DNA of 64,000 bases from Colocasia esculenta (GCA_014218235.1 CM024760.1:72852961-72916960); one strand, 5' to 3'. Shown: positions 1 through 12,932, counted from the first letter of the stretch. Numbers and translations are program-made. The notes: generated by a model not told the origin, from the letters alone.

Positions 1-478
1 GACTAAGGATATATTTCTGGTTTATGGAGGAGGGGACTTGAAACTTCAAGCATACTACTCGAGTTTCCAGTCAGATCCAGATGATAGCAAGTCTACATCT
101 GGATTTGTTTTCACCTTAAACGGAGGTGCAGTGAGCTGGAAGAGTTCCAAGCAAGAAACCACTGCAGACTCGACGAAAGAAGCTGAGTACATTGCTGCAG
201 CTCAAGCGGCCAAGGAGGCAGTATGGATGAAGAAGTTCAACACCGACCTTGGTGTAGTGTCGGGGACTCTGATCCGATCCCATTACTGTGTGACAACAAT
301 GGGGCTATTGCACAAGCGAAAGAGCCGTGGTTTCATCAGAAGTCAAAGCACATTCTGAGGCGATTTCACCTAATCAGGGAGATTATCACTAGAGGAGATG
401 TACTGGTGGAAAGAGTTCCTTCAGTCGACAACATTGTAGATCCACTGACGAACCTTTGACTCAATTGTGTTTGAGCGC
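1..478 (+). pseudogene. Ty1/copia RNase H, 3' end of pol (element A)
   Basis: This is the C-terminal RNase H of a Ty1/copia polyprotein, which degrades the RNA strand of the RNA/DNA hybrid during reverse transcription. The first frame (from 38) shows the typical copia run STSGFVFTLNGGAVSW, then KQETTADSTKEAEY with the conserved acidic residues. The reading then passes to a second frame (from 223) with LLCDNNGAIAQAKEP and a KHILRRFHLIREII block. The frame break lies near 265-290. A second small shift near 452 converts the expected DPLTK-type end into an early stop at 457-459. Only the 3' end of the element lies in the window, so the rest of pol, gag and the 5' LTR are outside it. The same family is present complete in opposite orientation at 41457-50103 (element B). 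The frameshifts make it a relic. Confidence 0.9.
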
Positions 479-525
479 CACCTACGGTCTACGGGTTAAG
501 ACATAAAGGTGATTGGCTTTAGTCC

Positions 526-536
526 AAGTGGGAGAT
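526..536 (+). promoter_or_regulatory. Polypurine tract of copia element A
   Basis: The purine-rich stretch aagtgggagat directly abuts the TG that opens the 3' LTR. It is the expected primer site for plus-strand DNA synthesis, and the same stretch occurs in reverse complement at 42957-42967 beside the 3' LTR of element B. Confidence 0.85.
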
Positions 537-2017
537 TGTTAGTTTAGGTGTCCTCAAGCCAATCATAACTTGTACAATCTTGTTCTTTAATAATATAATA
601 AGACTTTTATATTCATTATGTGTAATTCGTTTATCGTTTCATTATGAAGTCCATGAATATGCGCAATGGATATTAATTATGATGAGATCGTAACAATGGG
701 ATTAATGTCCTTTAAAACGCATATTCTTAATTGTTCCTAGTCGAAGGATATTCGAGAAGGACATCGGATATCTGGTTAGACTAGTACAGGTTGCACCTGC
801 TCATATGATAAGGGTGACTGATCTCATAGTCACTTGTGTGGAGACACTAAGGTGAATCTGTAGGTGCTCATTGGAGAATGAGTTCACTGAACTGATCCGT
901 TATGAATCGCTGGATGGTAATATACCTAACTGTCAACCAGCTAGATTCATTGTCACAGTGGCGTGATTGGTCCTTAGACTTGAGACACCAAGGACACCTT
1001 GTTGGTGGACTTCTGGTTTTGACCTTAACTCATAGATCTCTAGCCATGAAGTCTTAATCAGTTAAGTGTTCTGATCTGGCGGAATACCTTCGAAGGTGAT
1101 TGTGTGGTCAATATGGGATCGCTCGCTCTCGGTAATGAGAGAGTGAATGCTCTAGGAAAGATGCCTGATAGTCCCTGGCAGGGCAAGACTACTTATCAGA
1201 AAGGAGTTTTCTGACATTGCTATGCGGCATCTAAACCAAGTGAGTGCACATATTAGGGTTTGACAGTTGACCATACCCTAAGTGCGCTCGGGAGCATTGT
1301 ACGAGCAAAGAACTATAGTCACGTGGTAACTGTTGACAGAAAGGGTACTTGATTGGGTTGCTGAACCCAATGCTTTCCAGGATCAAGTGGTGTTGCTTGG
1401 CTCCCAACTGATTGGAAGCCCGGTCAATTATCGTGAGACGATAATTGATTGTGTAATTAATTAATATGAGATATTAATTAATTACAGTAAGTCAATAAAG
1501 AGTTATTGGACTTAATGGGCTGAAAACTGGACTAGCACTTGGGCCTAGAGGGTCACACGTAATAGAGTTCTGAGCAGACTGGGCAGGATGACCGTTATAG
1601 AGCATTAACTGGGTTTTTGTGAAACCGCAGAGTCTATATTTGCACGTGGAGAGTCAAACCCTGGGCCAAGCTCCAGGGTCCTCTCTGGCCTCCTCCTCCT
1701 CTCTCTCTCCAGGGCGCCCCCACCTCTCTCTCTGGCACATGGTGGAGCTGAGATCCGGAGACGCGTGGAGACCGAGGAGATCCCGTCTGTGTCGGGAGCT
1801 CACGTGGATATGTCTAGAGGCCGGACACTTGAACGGCTTGAAGCACCAGCGCCTCCAGTGTTACCTTCTCCCCGGATTAGGGAGTTTCACAACCCCACAA
1901 AGGTAAAGATCAGATCTTCCCGTGTGGTTTTTCCATTTTTCGATCGATTCTGACCGCCGGCAACGATATCAAATGGAGGGAATCGCATTTCCACTGCGCT
2001 CTAATCGATTCCTTACA
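537..2017 (+). repeat. 3' LTR of copia element A
   Basis: This LTR of about 1.48 kb starts tgttag and ends ttaca, with TG/CA termini. Its limits were set by alignment to the two inverted LTRs of element B (41457-42956 and 48599-50103), which match it throughout, including the ctctaatcgattcctt end. The B copies have a TATA-like tatatttata box; here the matching place near 1634-1640 reads tctatatttg, so the box looks decayed. The duplicated target site cannot be tested because the 5' flank lies outside the window. Confidence 0.9.
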
Positions 2018-2349
2018 ATATATACACCTGTCACAAGGACAACCGGCATAGTCGGGGAGGCAGAACCTTGCAAAATTATCAACGTTAGAAAATATAAAGT
2101 TAATATACACAATAATCTAAAAGAATTAGTTGGTACATATATACCATCGTGTAGACCCTGGGCCTACACAAGTAGACGGAGCACTGGACGAGGTGGACCC
2201 CCTCCCACTACGTCCCCACGCACCATATCTCTATTAGGAACAATAAAATATAACATGTCATCCGCACTTCAAATTTGAAGTATCTATTTAATAACATATA
2301 ACTAGCAACAACACTCAGTTCTTACAAAATTTGTAATATTATCTATATT

Positions 2350-3476
2350 CATCATCAGATACTGAAAATATGTCTAATTCAGCGTCATCTTCGTCATCCC
2401 TCTTCGTCCTCATCATCAGTCCACTCTTCCTCCTCATCAGACTCCACCCCCCGCTCAATAACATGATCGTCAAGGGCATTTGGTCAACTTCTTCCTCTTT
2501 GTATCTTATATAAGTAAATAGTTCATTTATTCATCTACACTGAACTGCGTAGAGGAGCCAACTCTCGTGTGTCACTCCGGTCTGATTGGAAAAAATTGTC
2601 ATTAACATCTTCAAGTTCTATATCAGTCGGGAGAAGCTCATACTCAAGGAATAGTCTTATTTTCACTCTGCAAGCACCCCCCAATTTCTCAATTTGAGAT
2701 ATGAATAGTCGAATAATAAATTGTTGGGGTTGTGCCGCCAAATGAATGGCTCATATTTACTCAACTTTGACTTATGTTTGGCATCAATGATCTCATATGT
2801 TGTGTCATTATGAATAGAGGTCGGATCGGCCCAATGACACTTGAGAGAAATACATGGTTGTCTTTTTCCCAAAAATTGCAGTTCAATGACTTCTTCGAGA
2901 ATGCCATAATAGTCTACTTCATTTTCATTGTAGGTACTTCCTTCACACATATGTCGTTGTTCATTGTAGACTTATTCCATCCATAATCTCTCGTGTGAAA
3001 TCGGTATCCATTCACAATGTAGCCTGGACAGACACGCACAATCTTCGAGGCCCATAACTGATCTCTTGTACTCTTGAATCAGTAATAAAGTATGTTCAAC
3101 CTATGTAAAAAAACGGACAGACAATGAAAACCTATAAACAACTAATGCAAAGAATATAACAACACTTATGCATCAAAATATTTAGACACTACTCGATATG
3201 TTAACCCAGTAGCAAAAGACTTCTCACGTTCCTTTTCAACCTGCACATCAGTCAGACTGTATTCCATTGCAGTATGACTAACTCAAACTCTCTGCAATGA
3301 AATGCAACACAACCTCTAAACTCCAGATTTGCAAACAAATGAGGTACATACATAAAGACATTAGCGTTGATGGCTTACTCAAGTAAGGGTCTAGTGCTAC
3401 GCATTTCATGAAGATGTAGATTTCCGCATCTACGAACTCTTTGTCTTCGACTGCGCGAGTAGAAGAACATCCAAAC
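2350..3476 (-). pseudogene. CACTA transposase C-terminal part (DUF4216 region)
   Basis: Read on the - strand this is the distal part of a CACTA (En/Spm) TNP2-type transposase gene. The reading NGYRFHTRDYGWNKSTMNND lies at about 2960-3030. It is followed in frame by the ORF at 2663-2950 with NEVDYYGILEEVIELQF and YEIIDAKHKSKLSKYEPF, which match the pattern of DUF4216, the domain that follows DUF4218 in CACTA transposases. Further on, near 2400-2450, an acidic tail (EEEEWTDDEDEE) resembles the usual C-terminus. Several stops and intron-like breaks interrupt it. The gene is cut at 3476 by a solo LTR and resumes upstream (in gene sense) at 10169. It is a non-functional relic of a DNA transposon that is older than the insertions it carries. 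The end at 2350 is approximate. Confidence 0.75.
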
Positions 3477-5582
3477 TGTAGCACCGAAATTTTACTATAT
3501 AAAAATTCAAATAAATGGAAATAAATAACTTCCATAATATCAAAGTATTTAAAACATACGAATCATTATCGTATGTTCTAAAACACATCGGAAAAATCTA
3601 TAAAAAAGTATAAATCAACCCCAAACATTATACTAAATGTTCCACAAGGAAATTTGTGCCAAGAAAATCGGATTAGCCAAGTTTAAAGTGTTTTACGACT
3701 TATTATCGTAATTCATAAATAAGTCGAAAAATCATTATCACACGTACTTGGATGAGTCAGAAAATTAAATAAAAATCATAAACGGACTTCAAAAATAATT
3801 TTCTAATGACCCATCAAGAAATTTGGGTCAATAAAATTATTTGGGATAGGTTTAGAGTTATTGTGACCGATTATCCAAAATAGGAAACAAGTCGGAAAAT
3901 CGTTAACACAGAAATACGACGCAATCATAAATTAAATAAAATGTTGGAAAGACTTCTAATATTATATTAATGACCCAATATCATAATTGGGCCAATGGAT
4001 CACATATGGCCCAAAAATCAAATGATGCAAGAAAATGCATAGAATTCGCAATTTTAATTAAGCTGAAATTAGAAAGAGGTAATTAGAGTTGAATTGGGAA
4101 GAGATATTGTATTCTTGGCAACCCAATTCGTGCTTAACTATGGTGGGAGGTTTCCTAAGCCTCACACACTCAAATGGAGGAAGAAATCCTCAAAATAGGA
4201 GACTAGTATGTCAAACCGTACTCTTCTTTCCTAGTTACAATAGGACTCCTAAACACCATGGATGCTTATTACTCTTCACCAAACCTTGGTGACGAGTTTA
4301 CATATTGTTGGGGTCGTGTGGAGGAGTTCTTGGCGGCTGGGGAGCAGGAGATCGTCCATACCAAGCCGTTCTTCTTCCCCTTCTCGTCTGCTGCGACCTG
4401 CACAAACGTCCACTTGAAGTTGACCAAAGGTGAGTCAAAATATAACCAAACCTTGCAAGGCCTATACCCCTGGAAGAGGGTCGAGTCTACGTTCTAACCC
4501 AAGTGGAATGCCCAAATTCCATGCAGTATACACAGAGTATTAGGCGTTTTCTCCAAGTCGTCTGAACATGGGTTTTTCTGGAAAAATAGGACTTCTTCAA
4601 CCCAGAAGGTAGGTTTTCTTGGGCCAAACCTTAACATATTGTATACCAATGTGTAGAACATCAAGTTAACTTTCGTTTCCCACTGGTTTCATCGAATTTC
4701 AATGAGTAGATTTTGAATTATAAGGTTTTGCCAAAGTTGCGCACTGTTAGGGCGTTTCCCATTCTTTATATGTTGCATGTGATTCAAGACCGAATTAGAG
4801 CAAACCCACAACATGAAATTTTTTCTACTAGTGTCCTAGTCATGTCTTGTGTTGAACATTTTGTCTAAATGTCAATAGTTAGAGAGTTATAAGTATGGTA
4901 AGAGGTCGCTGCATGATACTACGTTTTCAAGTTGCACTTGGTTTTATGTTTGTGTTTGACTTGATTAAAGCCTGTCGAACCATCCTTTTTTCTAATTCCC
5001 GATTACCGGAAGCACCCTTGCATGTCTAGGTTGTTTAAAACTAGTTTCGTGATTTTTCATGCACTGTACAATTTTTCTTAATTTTAGAACAACCCTGTGT
5101 CAAACAGGGAAGTCTGATCCGCAATCCAAAGCACTGTCCTTTCTCTGTCGGATCAGGCGCAGACCCTGTGAACGCGACGGCCCGATAGGCCCGTTCTGAG
5201 GTCTTGTCATGACAGCAAACCCGTCACGTTCTGAATGCGACGAGCGCCCCGTCGCTATCTCTCTGCCTATTCTGACTGCCTTGTCACGTTCTTCACATCC
5301 CCTTGTCGCGTTCTGATCTGCCCCGTCGCGACCTTTACAAGTGTCCGTCGCGATCTCAGGATTTTTACATGAAACCACTTATTTTCTTGCAAATCTTACC
5401 GCTATACCTGAGGTCTATTTAATATGATATTTAGTGTGTAATTCAAATGTCTTAGGTTTGATCATTGCATGATGGTTATTTTGATGGCTTAAAGTGGTAA
5501 ACCCATTTAAAAGTTTTAATTACATGAATACTATTCTAATTACTTTCGTAATGACATGATCATTCATGCTACTTATGATTTA

Positions 5583-8500
5583 TGTGACGACCCTCATTAT
5601 ACCGGTACGGTTATACCAACCCACGTCGTATAGTAAAGGTTATCACAGTGGGACATTACCCACACTATCACATGATTGAGATATACACAAATATAGATAC
5701 AGAGTCGCGAAGTAAAGGACTAATTGTCATCACATTCCATCATCCACATTTATCATACATGATCCATATAACAAAATAAAAGACTAAACTTTCATAATTG
5801 AAATTAAACCAGCTACATTGTCCACAAAATTAAAGTTCTACATTTAATACATAGTTTGCCCACAATTACATAATGATAACTCTAATACAAGCTACAATTC
5901 ACATACTATGAAAAAAAGGGACACTACGTCAGCTCTACCAGCTAATCCCCATGCTCGGAGTCGCTCTCCCGTCTCCTCCAAAGGTGTGTCACCAACTACA
6001 CCTGTACGCCGAAGCAGGAGTGAGTCTAAAGGACTCAGCAAGTAGCTCCATACACATCATTCATGCATACATCATAGGGGTCTACTATTCCAATTTGCAA
6101 GGCAACATATAGCATGCTTGAACATTTATGAGAGACAACCTATCATGGTATTTCTACAAAATCAAACACATGGTACATGTTTAGATGTTTCAAATACACT
6201 TCCTATCACATGCTTTCTACTCATTTAATCACATGAAGACTACACTTCCATTTGACTACACATGATCGCATTTATATGGGATTAGAAATATCATAGCATG
6301 AATTTACGTAACATATCCTAACACATTCACTTCACATGGTTACACATTCCCATATTTCACATGTTCATTTTTCAAGCATTTCACATGTACATATGTTCAC
6401 ATTCTAACATAAATGGTTCACATGATTTCACATTTCACATTTGCATGCTCACATATATATACACATTTACACATGTTCACATATACACATTTCACACATG
6501 TTCACATATACACATTTTCACAATTTATTTGCCGTGACACATAGTCCAAACCACCACTAGAAGGACATCACATACACATAAACATAGCACATCACCTAGG
6601 CAATACAGTGATGACTCTTGGCACTGCGCAGACCGGGAGAACACGTCTCCACCCTAACCAGTGGTACTTGTCCACCTCCAGATTTCATCCTAATGCCCTT
6701 AGGATATCTTAACACATTGAACCTTCTCATGGGGACTTTTCCATGATACAGTTCCACAGCCCTCTATGGAAGCAGTGTCACACACGGCACATTTTACACA
6801 TTACACATTCCGATTTACACATGTTTCACATATGATTTTCACACTTTCTTGGTTATGCACAGGGTTCTGTTCATCCCTAGCATGATGCTACTAATAACAG
6901 AATTCAAGCATTTAGTAGCTCTCATGGATTAATTGGAACACACCTTATCTAACCTAATCATGATACATGTGTTTATACTCTTTTTCACATGAAATCTCAT
7001 AGTGTAGGCTACTATTATCAAATTTTCCCGAAAATTTACCACATGCTGTTTTCGGGTATAATAACACACATACAAATTTTCACATTTTTCTGAATCACAT
7101 GCATTTATAGAAATTAAAACATTCAGTTTCATGCCATTCTTAAACTAAGTCCACATAGAACATGACAGGATTTCAGATTTGATCATGCACAGTCATGAAC
7201 CACACATACATGTTAGCACAGAAATTTTTCCCGAATTTATTTCCCCACATATGATTTACTAAAATTTTCACAAGGTCTACACATGCTTTCTATTTCTCAT
7301 TTTAGAATTATAAGAATTCACATGGATGTGGGAAAAATTTCTAAATTTGTAGGGCAGGGACTGATACATATAAACATGGTTCATAAAATTCTACAGCATT
7401 TAACTCCTCAGAAATCATGGAAAACAAATTAACCAAGCAGACCTCTTTCCTACACATGCTTTTCAATAATTTAATAAATTATGCCATCTACAGAAAAATA
7501 TAGTAAATCCACACACATCACATTACCTATTTACATAACATATAAATTTACATTATATCCTCATGCGTAGAAACCCGGAAATTAAAGATATAGGGCAGAA
7601 CAGTTCACTGCTCTGTCAAGAAGAACTAAACGGCATACTACGACGTTTACAAGAGTTGACGGCAACATCGTTGCCGCTAACTCAAGATCTCAACGTCAAT
7701 GGATCTTGCCGTCAAGTTCGGACCTGTGTAAAAACACAGTCCGAGCTCTGAATAATGGTGAATGTAGGGGATCCAGGACACGAGGAAAATCTATAAAAAT
7801 GATAAAAACCTCCTAGACACATACATGGACAATGTGAAAGGGGTACTTGCCTTTGAAAAAACTCCTAAAGGGATCAAATAGTTGGAGAAGCTCTCCTTGG
7901 GCAGTCCAAGAAGCCTCCAAGACGCCTCCCTCCGGCTTCTGTGATGCTCCCCTCTGAAATACAGGGCCGGGGATTGTAGCCGGTTATGTTGTCTTCCTCC
8001 TTGCGAAGTAGATCTCCAGAAGAAGCTTGGATCGCCGGATCAGAGCCTCCAAACTTCAGGTTTTCTCACAGGAAGCTCTAGGGTTTTCTCTCCTCTTCTC
8101 TCTTCTTGCAATGTGAAATGGGTATGGGGAGAGGCCATTTCGGTTTCAGGAAGTAGGGAAAGCCTTCACCCACTCACCATGCCGACCTGACAGCTTTGGA
8201 GCCGTTGGGGGACATCCCCCCATGGTTGCCATGCCTTGTTTCAGAAGACAGCAGCTCTGCTGCGCATGCAGGGCAGAGAAGTTGACGTCCAGATCGCTGG
8301 ACGCCGGAGTGAGTGTTGGCGTCCATGGTTGGACGTTGACACCACCTCAGCGGCCAGGGGTTGACGCCAATAAGGCCTTCGGCCAGAACCCTAATTATGC
8401 AGAAAACCATGCACACCAAGCTTCTATACATGCAATATGTACATGGTATTATATTCATACTATCACCATGCAATACATACCTTATTTATGTTTATATAAA

Positions 8501-8615
8501 ACACATGTACACGTAATATACTATTTTAATACCTACGTAAGTACGTACATACACACAAGCACAATATACACACATAAATACGAAAGAAATACTACGGAAA
8601 TTCGAGGGTCTTACA
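5583..8615 (-). mobile_element. Solo LTR C2, gypsy-type, nested in C1
   Basis: On the - strand this starts tgtaagaccctcgaattt (at 8615) and ends atgagggtcgtcaca (at 5583), with TG/CA termini and imperfectly inverted ends (gaccctc/gagggtc). The 4 bp on each side are identical (ttta at 5579-5582 and 8616-8619), and the C1 LTR sequence resumes after it. At about 3.03 kb with no internal domain, it is a solo LTR. On its sense strand a pyrimidine-flanked acceptor-like CAG (6002-6004) is followed by a reading frame with GDTPLEETGE in the same phase as the acidic mini-exons of elements D and F. Two clusters of GACGGCAA/GTTGACG-like motifs lie at 7640-7720 and 8280-8375. Confidence 0.8.
6330..6535. 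repeat. CACAT-rich low-complexity tract
   Basis: About 200 bp dominated by irregular cacat/ttcacat/tacacat units inside solo LTR C2. The units are not in strict register, so this is a degenerate simple repeat rather than a satellite. Confidence 0.7.
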
Positions 8616-10168
8616 TTTAATCTTCCTACTGGTCTACCATGTTTAAATGATAATTGTTATCTTAAAATCTTGCAAACCATGATTAGTTAAAGCGCATAGC
8701 TTTATTCCATGTCATATTGAAGTGTTTTCCGCGAGTTAAAACCGATGGTTTGTGGTTGAGACACGCGTACATCACTACACACTTACACGTCTAGCAGCCC
8801 TTTCTTGGGAATTTGGAAGCTCTCTACTGATCATTCTGAGTCGGTAGACTAGTGACCTGTTCTCCAAGGCCTCCGTAAATCCCTCTGACCATGGATTCCC
8901 ACATGGCCGACGAGTTTGGTTGTACCATTGAAGTTCCCTGAAGATAGCGTGCACTTCCTCTCTCATCTTGTTCTCGTGAGTGTGATTTACAATCTAGACT
9001 AAAGTCATTAATGTAAAGATTGAATTAAAGTATAAATCGTACTGTTATGCTGCCAAATTTATCTCTCGACCATTGTTCTCATGAAATCATGTTCAATTTG
9101 CTTATTACTAGTTCTCATCATCATCGTGAACATGACATTACACATGCTTACATTTGAAACTCTCATTGGCCATTATTAATGATTGTGGGTATCTACATTT
9201 AAAATTAAGTGAGATACTGACCAGGCACGACGAGTGTCCAAGGGCTCCAGTCTAGCCTAATGACGGAGAGTCATAAACATACTGTTAACCATGGGGTATA
9301 ATGATTACTAGCGTTGCACTTCGCTTGGAGTCATGCGTGCGTGTTGAATGATAGATACAATAACCACATACACGTGTCCTGGGTGTACATTCTTGATGGA
9401 TCTTTTCTTGGTGTACATTAGTGTCTACGTGCCTGATTATGTTTACATGATCGTGCTCGTGCGTGCTTGCTTGCTTGCGTGATATGGCCCTGCATTTATT
9501 GCAATAGTGATATCTTGCGCTCTCAAAAACTATTGACATCAAGTGAAATCTTGCGTGCTTGTACAAAGTGATCTATTGCTAGTTCTATCTTTCATCTTGT
9601 TCAAAAATTGTTCTATCGTGATCAACTATCTAGCTTGTTTCATGTATCATGTTTTAATGTGTTTTATTCGTACATGCATATCATGACATTCATCGTGCAT
9701 ACCTAGTTCTAAATTGCTAATCACTTATACATTGCCCGCACATTGAGATATAAATCCTACTAGGCTAGTTTGCTCATCCCTACTTTTATCCAATCTAGGT
9801 GACTATGAAATATAAGAAAGGAGCAAGTCGAGGATGGGAATGCGTCCGAGTGAAGAGCGTTCCAACTATGAGTCTAGTTATAGTTTGTTTACTTTAAGTG
9901 TAGAACCTTGTAGTAGGAAGTGAGGAATAGTGTAATTTCCCTTTTATTGAGTCTTAGTCCCATATTAGTTTCCATTTTGAATACAATAAGTTGATATTTG
10001 AATGCAATTTATATTGAGTTCAATGTTTGGGCCCTATGATAAATGTTGTGTTGTTAAACCTTAGTGCGTGCTAGCGAAGGATTATTTGCCGACTGTTCAC
10101 GTCTCGGATATCATCTCGAATTATATTCTGCATCTTTAATATCCGCTACATAATGCTCGGACATGACA

Positions 10169-10758
10169 CAAACGCTCGTCCGGGACACTTGAATATAGAG
10201 AGTCGGTCAGACACATTAGAATCTCCACCATCATCATTACGTGGAGGGAGTGCGTCGAGTTCGTATTTCTAAGTCAAAATACATTGAACAAAAGTTTTGA
10301 TATCTCTGAATATGGTACGCCTGGGTAATGGAGCCATCAACTTGTGCTTTGTTGCGGACCTTCTTCTTAAGATCGTGCATGCACCTACGACACCATTCAA
10401 TTGAATACGTAGGACATAAAAGATCGTCGTAATGTAATAAATTGAGACATAGGAATATACCTCTCAAACGGAATATCCATCGATTGTACTGGTCTTCCAA
10501 CTATAGCCTCATTTGGCAAATGATGATCAGGTGCTCCATTGAATCAAATAATGTTGGCAGAAATATCTTCTCTAATTTACAAATTGTCTGTACTATATTT
10601 TGCTCGATATTTTAAATTCATGAAGTTTGAGTTCTGATGCACATAAATTCTGAAGAATTGACTCAGCTGGTCAATGCTCCCCATATCTGCTTCAGCAACA
10701 ACTTAAGAAAATCAATTGGAATCAATCTTTGCATGAAAACATGACAGTCAAGACTCTT
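10169..10758 (-). pseudogene. CACTA transposase middle part (DUF4218-like)
   Basis: On the - strand, the ORF at 10237-10500 contains HDLKKKVRNKAQVDGSITQAY followed shortly by NFCSMYFDLEIRTRR, the signature of the DUF4218 domain of CACTA TNP2-type transposases. Just upstream (10640-10755) the sequence reads DCHVFMQRLIPIDF and then QIWGAL, the start of the same domain, with stops and shifts between. The segment is bounded by the target-site copy of solo LTR C1 (10169-10173) and by the poly(A) end of the LINE fragment (about 10759). Order and strand agree with the DUF4216 part at 2350-3476 and the core part at 11431-12377, so all three are pieces of one decayed gene. It is not expected to be expressed or functional. 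Confidence 0.8.
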
Positions 10759-11430
10759 TTTTTTTTATCCGAAAAAGGCCTCAGGGTCCGACTAGGAGAG
10801 TGCACCCTATTCCAGGGAATAGAGTGTCCCCACTCCACCAGTGCGATCCACATGGGCCTGAATTATAATCTAATAAAGATATACAAGATATAGGGGGCAT
10901 ACCCCAACTATGCTGGCCTGAAGTATGGAACTTCAGACCGGTCCCAAAGTAAGCGGACCTTTACACTGAGGTTAAACAGGTAGAAGAAAAGAAAGTTACA
11001 TTACTAGCTAACTTGTACCCGAAATTAGCCAAAGCATCAGCCCCTGATTAGCTTGTCTATAAGTATGAACCACTTTGACATGTGAATGATGAATGTAGGA
11101 CTGAGCTTCACGCCACCAACGCAAACACCAAAGATGGTGGTTTGTTGGTATTAATAGAAGAAACCAGAATTGCAGAATCTGAATAGATTAAGGACAAAGA
11201 GAAGCCATGTTGAGACGCCAGCCGAATACCATCACAAAGAGAGCGCACCTCAGCAACCAAGCTGCTACCAAAGCATAGTAGTGTGTGAAGGCGAAGAGGA
11301 AATGACCCTTGCTGTCCCTAATGCAACCGCCTCCTCACAGGTACCTGGTTCCCCTTACTAGCTCCATCAACATAAAGAACCAAACAGCATCTGGAGGGAT
11401 CCATCTGACAAGTTTAAAAGAGGTAGCTTT
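10759..11430 (-). pseudogene. 5'-truncated LINE, RNase H (RVT_3-type) fragment
   Basis: The - strand carries a plant LINE-type RNase H in pieces: WIPPDAVWF and a GGGCIRDSKGH stretch near 11300-11400, EVRSLCDGIRLASQHGFSLS and YSDSAILVSSINTN near 11140-11230, and a QSGSYL / GADALANFGYKL end near 11020-11060. The acidic residues expected of the active site (in the DGAS-like, E-V-R and S-D-S segments) are partly visible. The - strand 3' end finishes with a run of A (ttttttttt at about 10757-10766 on +), a retroposon tail. The 7-bp sequence gactctt occurs at both borders (10752-10758 and 11431-11437) and fits a target-site duplication. The rest of the LINE (endonuclease and RT) is absent, as usual for 5'-truncated copies. 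It sits in the CACTA gene between the KIYRMKS and DCHVFM stretches. Confidence 0.7.
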
Positions 11431-12377
11431 GACTCTTCATTCTATATATTTTCCCCTCATTGACATTTACACAAGGAGCAATATTCGAGATGTATCCATC
11501 TGGAATCTCAATTGCTTCAAACCATTGACACTTCGTTAATCTGTCTGACCGTAAGAAGTTGAACTTTAGGTGAACAACTTTTCCTCTAACATGCTACAGT
11601 TCTATTCTGGACGTCTGCAAAGTACTTTCAAATCGTTCATGCCTTGATGTATCCTTCGTTTTGCCTTTGACATTCATAATTGTGTTGAACACATTATAAA
11701 AAATAATCTTCTCATATACATGACGTCTAGGTTTATGTCGTATCAAAAGTGTTGACCATAAGGTAAATTCTCAGAAGATATTTTGCTTCACCCAATGTTG
11801 ATCCTTCCCAAACCTTGAGATTTGTCGGGTACTACTAGCTAGTTGTGATATAGTCGTTAACTTCTAGACCCGCATCGCCATGTTTCCACCAGACACTCGT
11901 TCCATATCTACCTCATCCAGTTCCATTGTATTTTTTTATAAATGATCCTTCTATTTCAGAAAGGATGGTCCTTGGTAGAAACTGACGATGACAACCGAAC
12001 CAACATGCTTTCCCCAAGATTTCAACAACGAATGATTTTAATCCCTCCATACAATAAGGACATGCCAACCTCCATGTGTGCTCTAGTCATTAGCATGTCG
12101 TATGCTGGAAAGTCTCTTATTATCCACATTAATGTGTCTCCAAATTGAAATTCTATTTTCTAGATGTATCATAAGTGAGAACACCATCTGACCATAACAA
12201 TTCAGCTCATCAATCACAGTCTGAGATATATGTCTAAATTTTTTCCTAGACTTTTGGACCAGGAATCAGCAATGATAAGAAGAGATTCTCACGCTTATGC
12301 ACGTCTTGCAGAAGGTTGTACAGTGTTAAAATACTGGCCACCATGAGTAAGATGCCACAGTGCCTCCGAATGGATTG
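11431..12377 (-). pseudogene. CACTA transposase core (Transposase_21-like)
   Basis: Read on the - strand from 12377, the sequence gives NPFGG, then SLLIPGPKSLGKNLDIYL near 12230-12290, DTLMWIIRDFPAYDML near 12100-12150, TKDHPF near 11965, and near the distal end CQWFEAIEIPDGYISNIAP with CVNVNEGKIYRMKS. These are the consecutive landmarks of the TNP2/Transposase_21 core of CACTA elements. Stops and frame changes are frequent, so the gene is dead. It is cut at 12377 by an LTR start, and the N-terminal part expected beyond that point is not found in the window. Downstream in gene sense it continues, after the LINE insertion, at 10758. Confidence 0.8.
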
Positions 12378-12932
12378 TGTAGCAACTTGATTTTTCAAAT
12401 CAAGAAAAATAAAAATTTTATGTAAATAATGAGATAAATTGATTTATTAAATAACGTAGATAAATAGAAATTGAATGAAATAAAAGAATTTAATGAATAC
12501 CCCCTTAAGCTAATTAGTATGGGTTTAAACAAATTGTCCAAACTAAATAGATTGGGCCCAATAGGATGAAGCCCATCTTGGGAGGAGATGTAATTAATAG
12601 AATTCGTATCTAATTAATTAATAAATGAAAAGGGTCAAATTAACTATAAAACAAGTCATATTTATCCTAAAAAGAGTCCCTATACTTATCCTAACCTTTA
12701 CCCCACGAAATTGGATCCTTTCCCAACTCTATTAGGTGATAAATAAGAGAAAGTGGGAGATAAAGAAGGAAATTCGGAGTTTAATGGAAGGAGGACTCTT
12801 ATAATGGCTAGACTCCTATAGTTAGCCATATACAACCAAACTCATCCCTAGCAACCCATTTTCGTGGCTGGAACTCTGGAGAATGAGGAGAAGGGCTGGA
12901 GACAAAGGAGCAAGGAGGAGGAGGCTAGAACA
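12378..12932 (+). repeat. Partial gypsy-type LTR (a), 5' part, ends in assembly gap
   Basis: An LTR start (tgtagcaacttgatttttc) abuts the CACTA relic. The 555 bp that follow have the AT-rich composition and ggaaattcggagtttaatgg layout of the 5' region of Tekay-type LTRs. The sequence stops at the N-run. The part just before the gap repeats, at moderate divergence, sequence also found just after the gap, so (a) and (b) are two copies rather than one interrupted LTR. Confidence 0.6.

Larger units (their letters stand above)
3477..10168 (+). mobile_element. Solo LTR C1, gypsy (Tekay-type), interrupted by another solo LTR
   Basis: The sequence opens tgtagcaccgaaatttta at 3477 and closes ccgctacataatgctcggacatgaca at 10168, which corresponds to the ccgctgctaaatatcggggcgtgaca end of the full-length element D. 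The 5-bp target-site duplication caaac is perfect (3472-3476 and 10169-10173), and the CACTA coding sequence continues across it, so this is a solo LTR left by LTR-LTR recombination. After removing the nested insert at 5583-8615 its length is about 3.66 kb. Inside are a GTCGCG/TCGCGAC-rich stretch at 5165-5360 and the block taaatcctac...gctagtttgctcat near 9752-9780 shared with other Tekay-type LTRs. No coding capacity was found; short ORFs here are chance. Confidence 0.85.

Noticed and set aside
8222..8620. 132-codon ORF (+)
   Set aside because: Inside solo LTR C2, antisense to it, with low-complexity tail and no domain.
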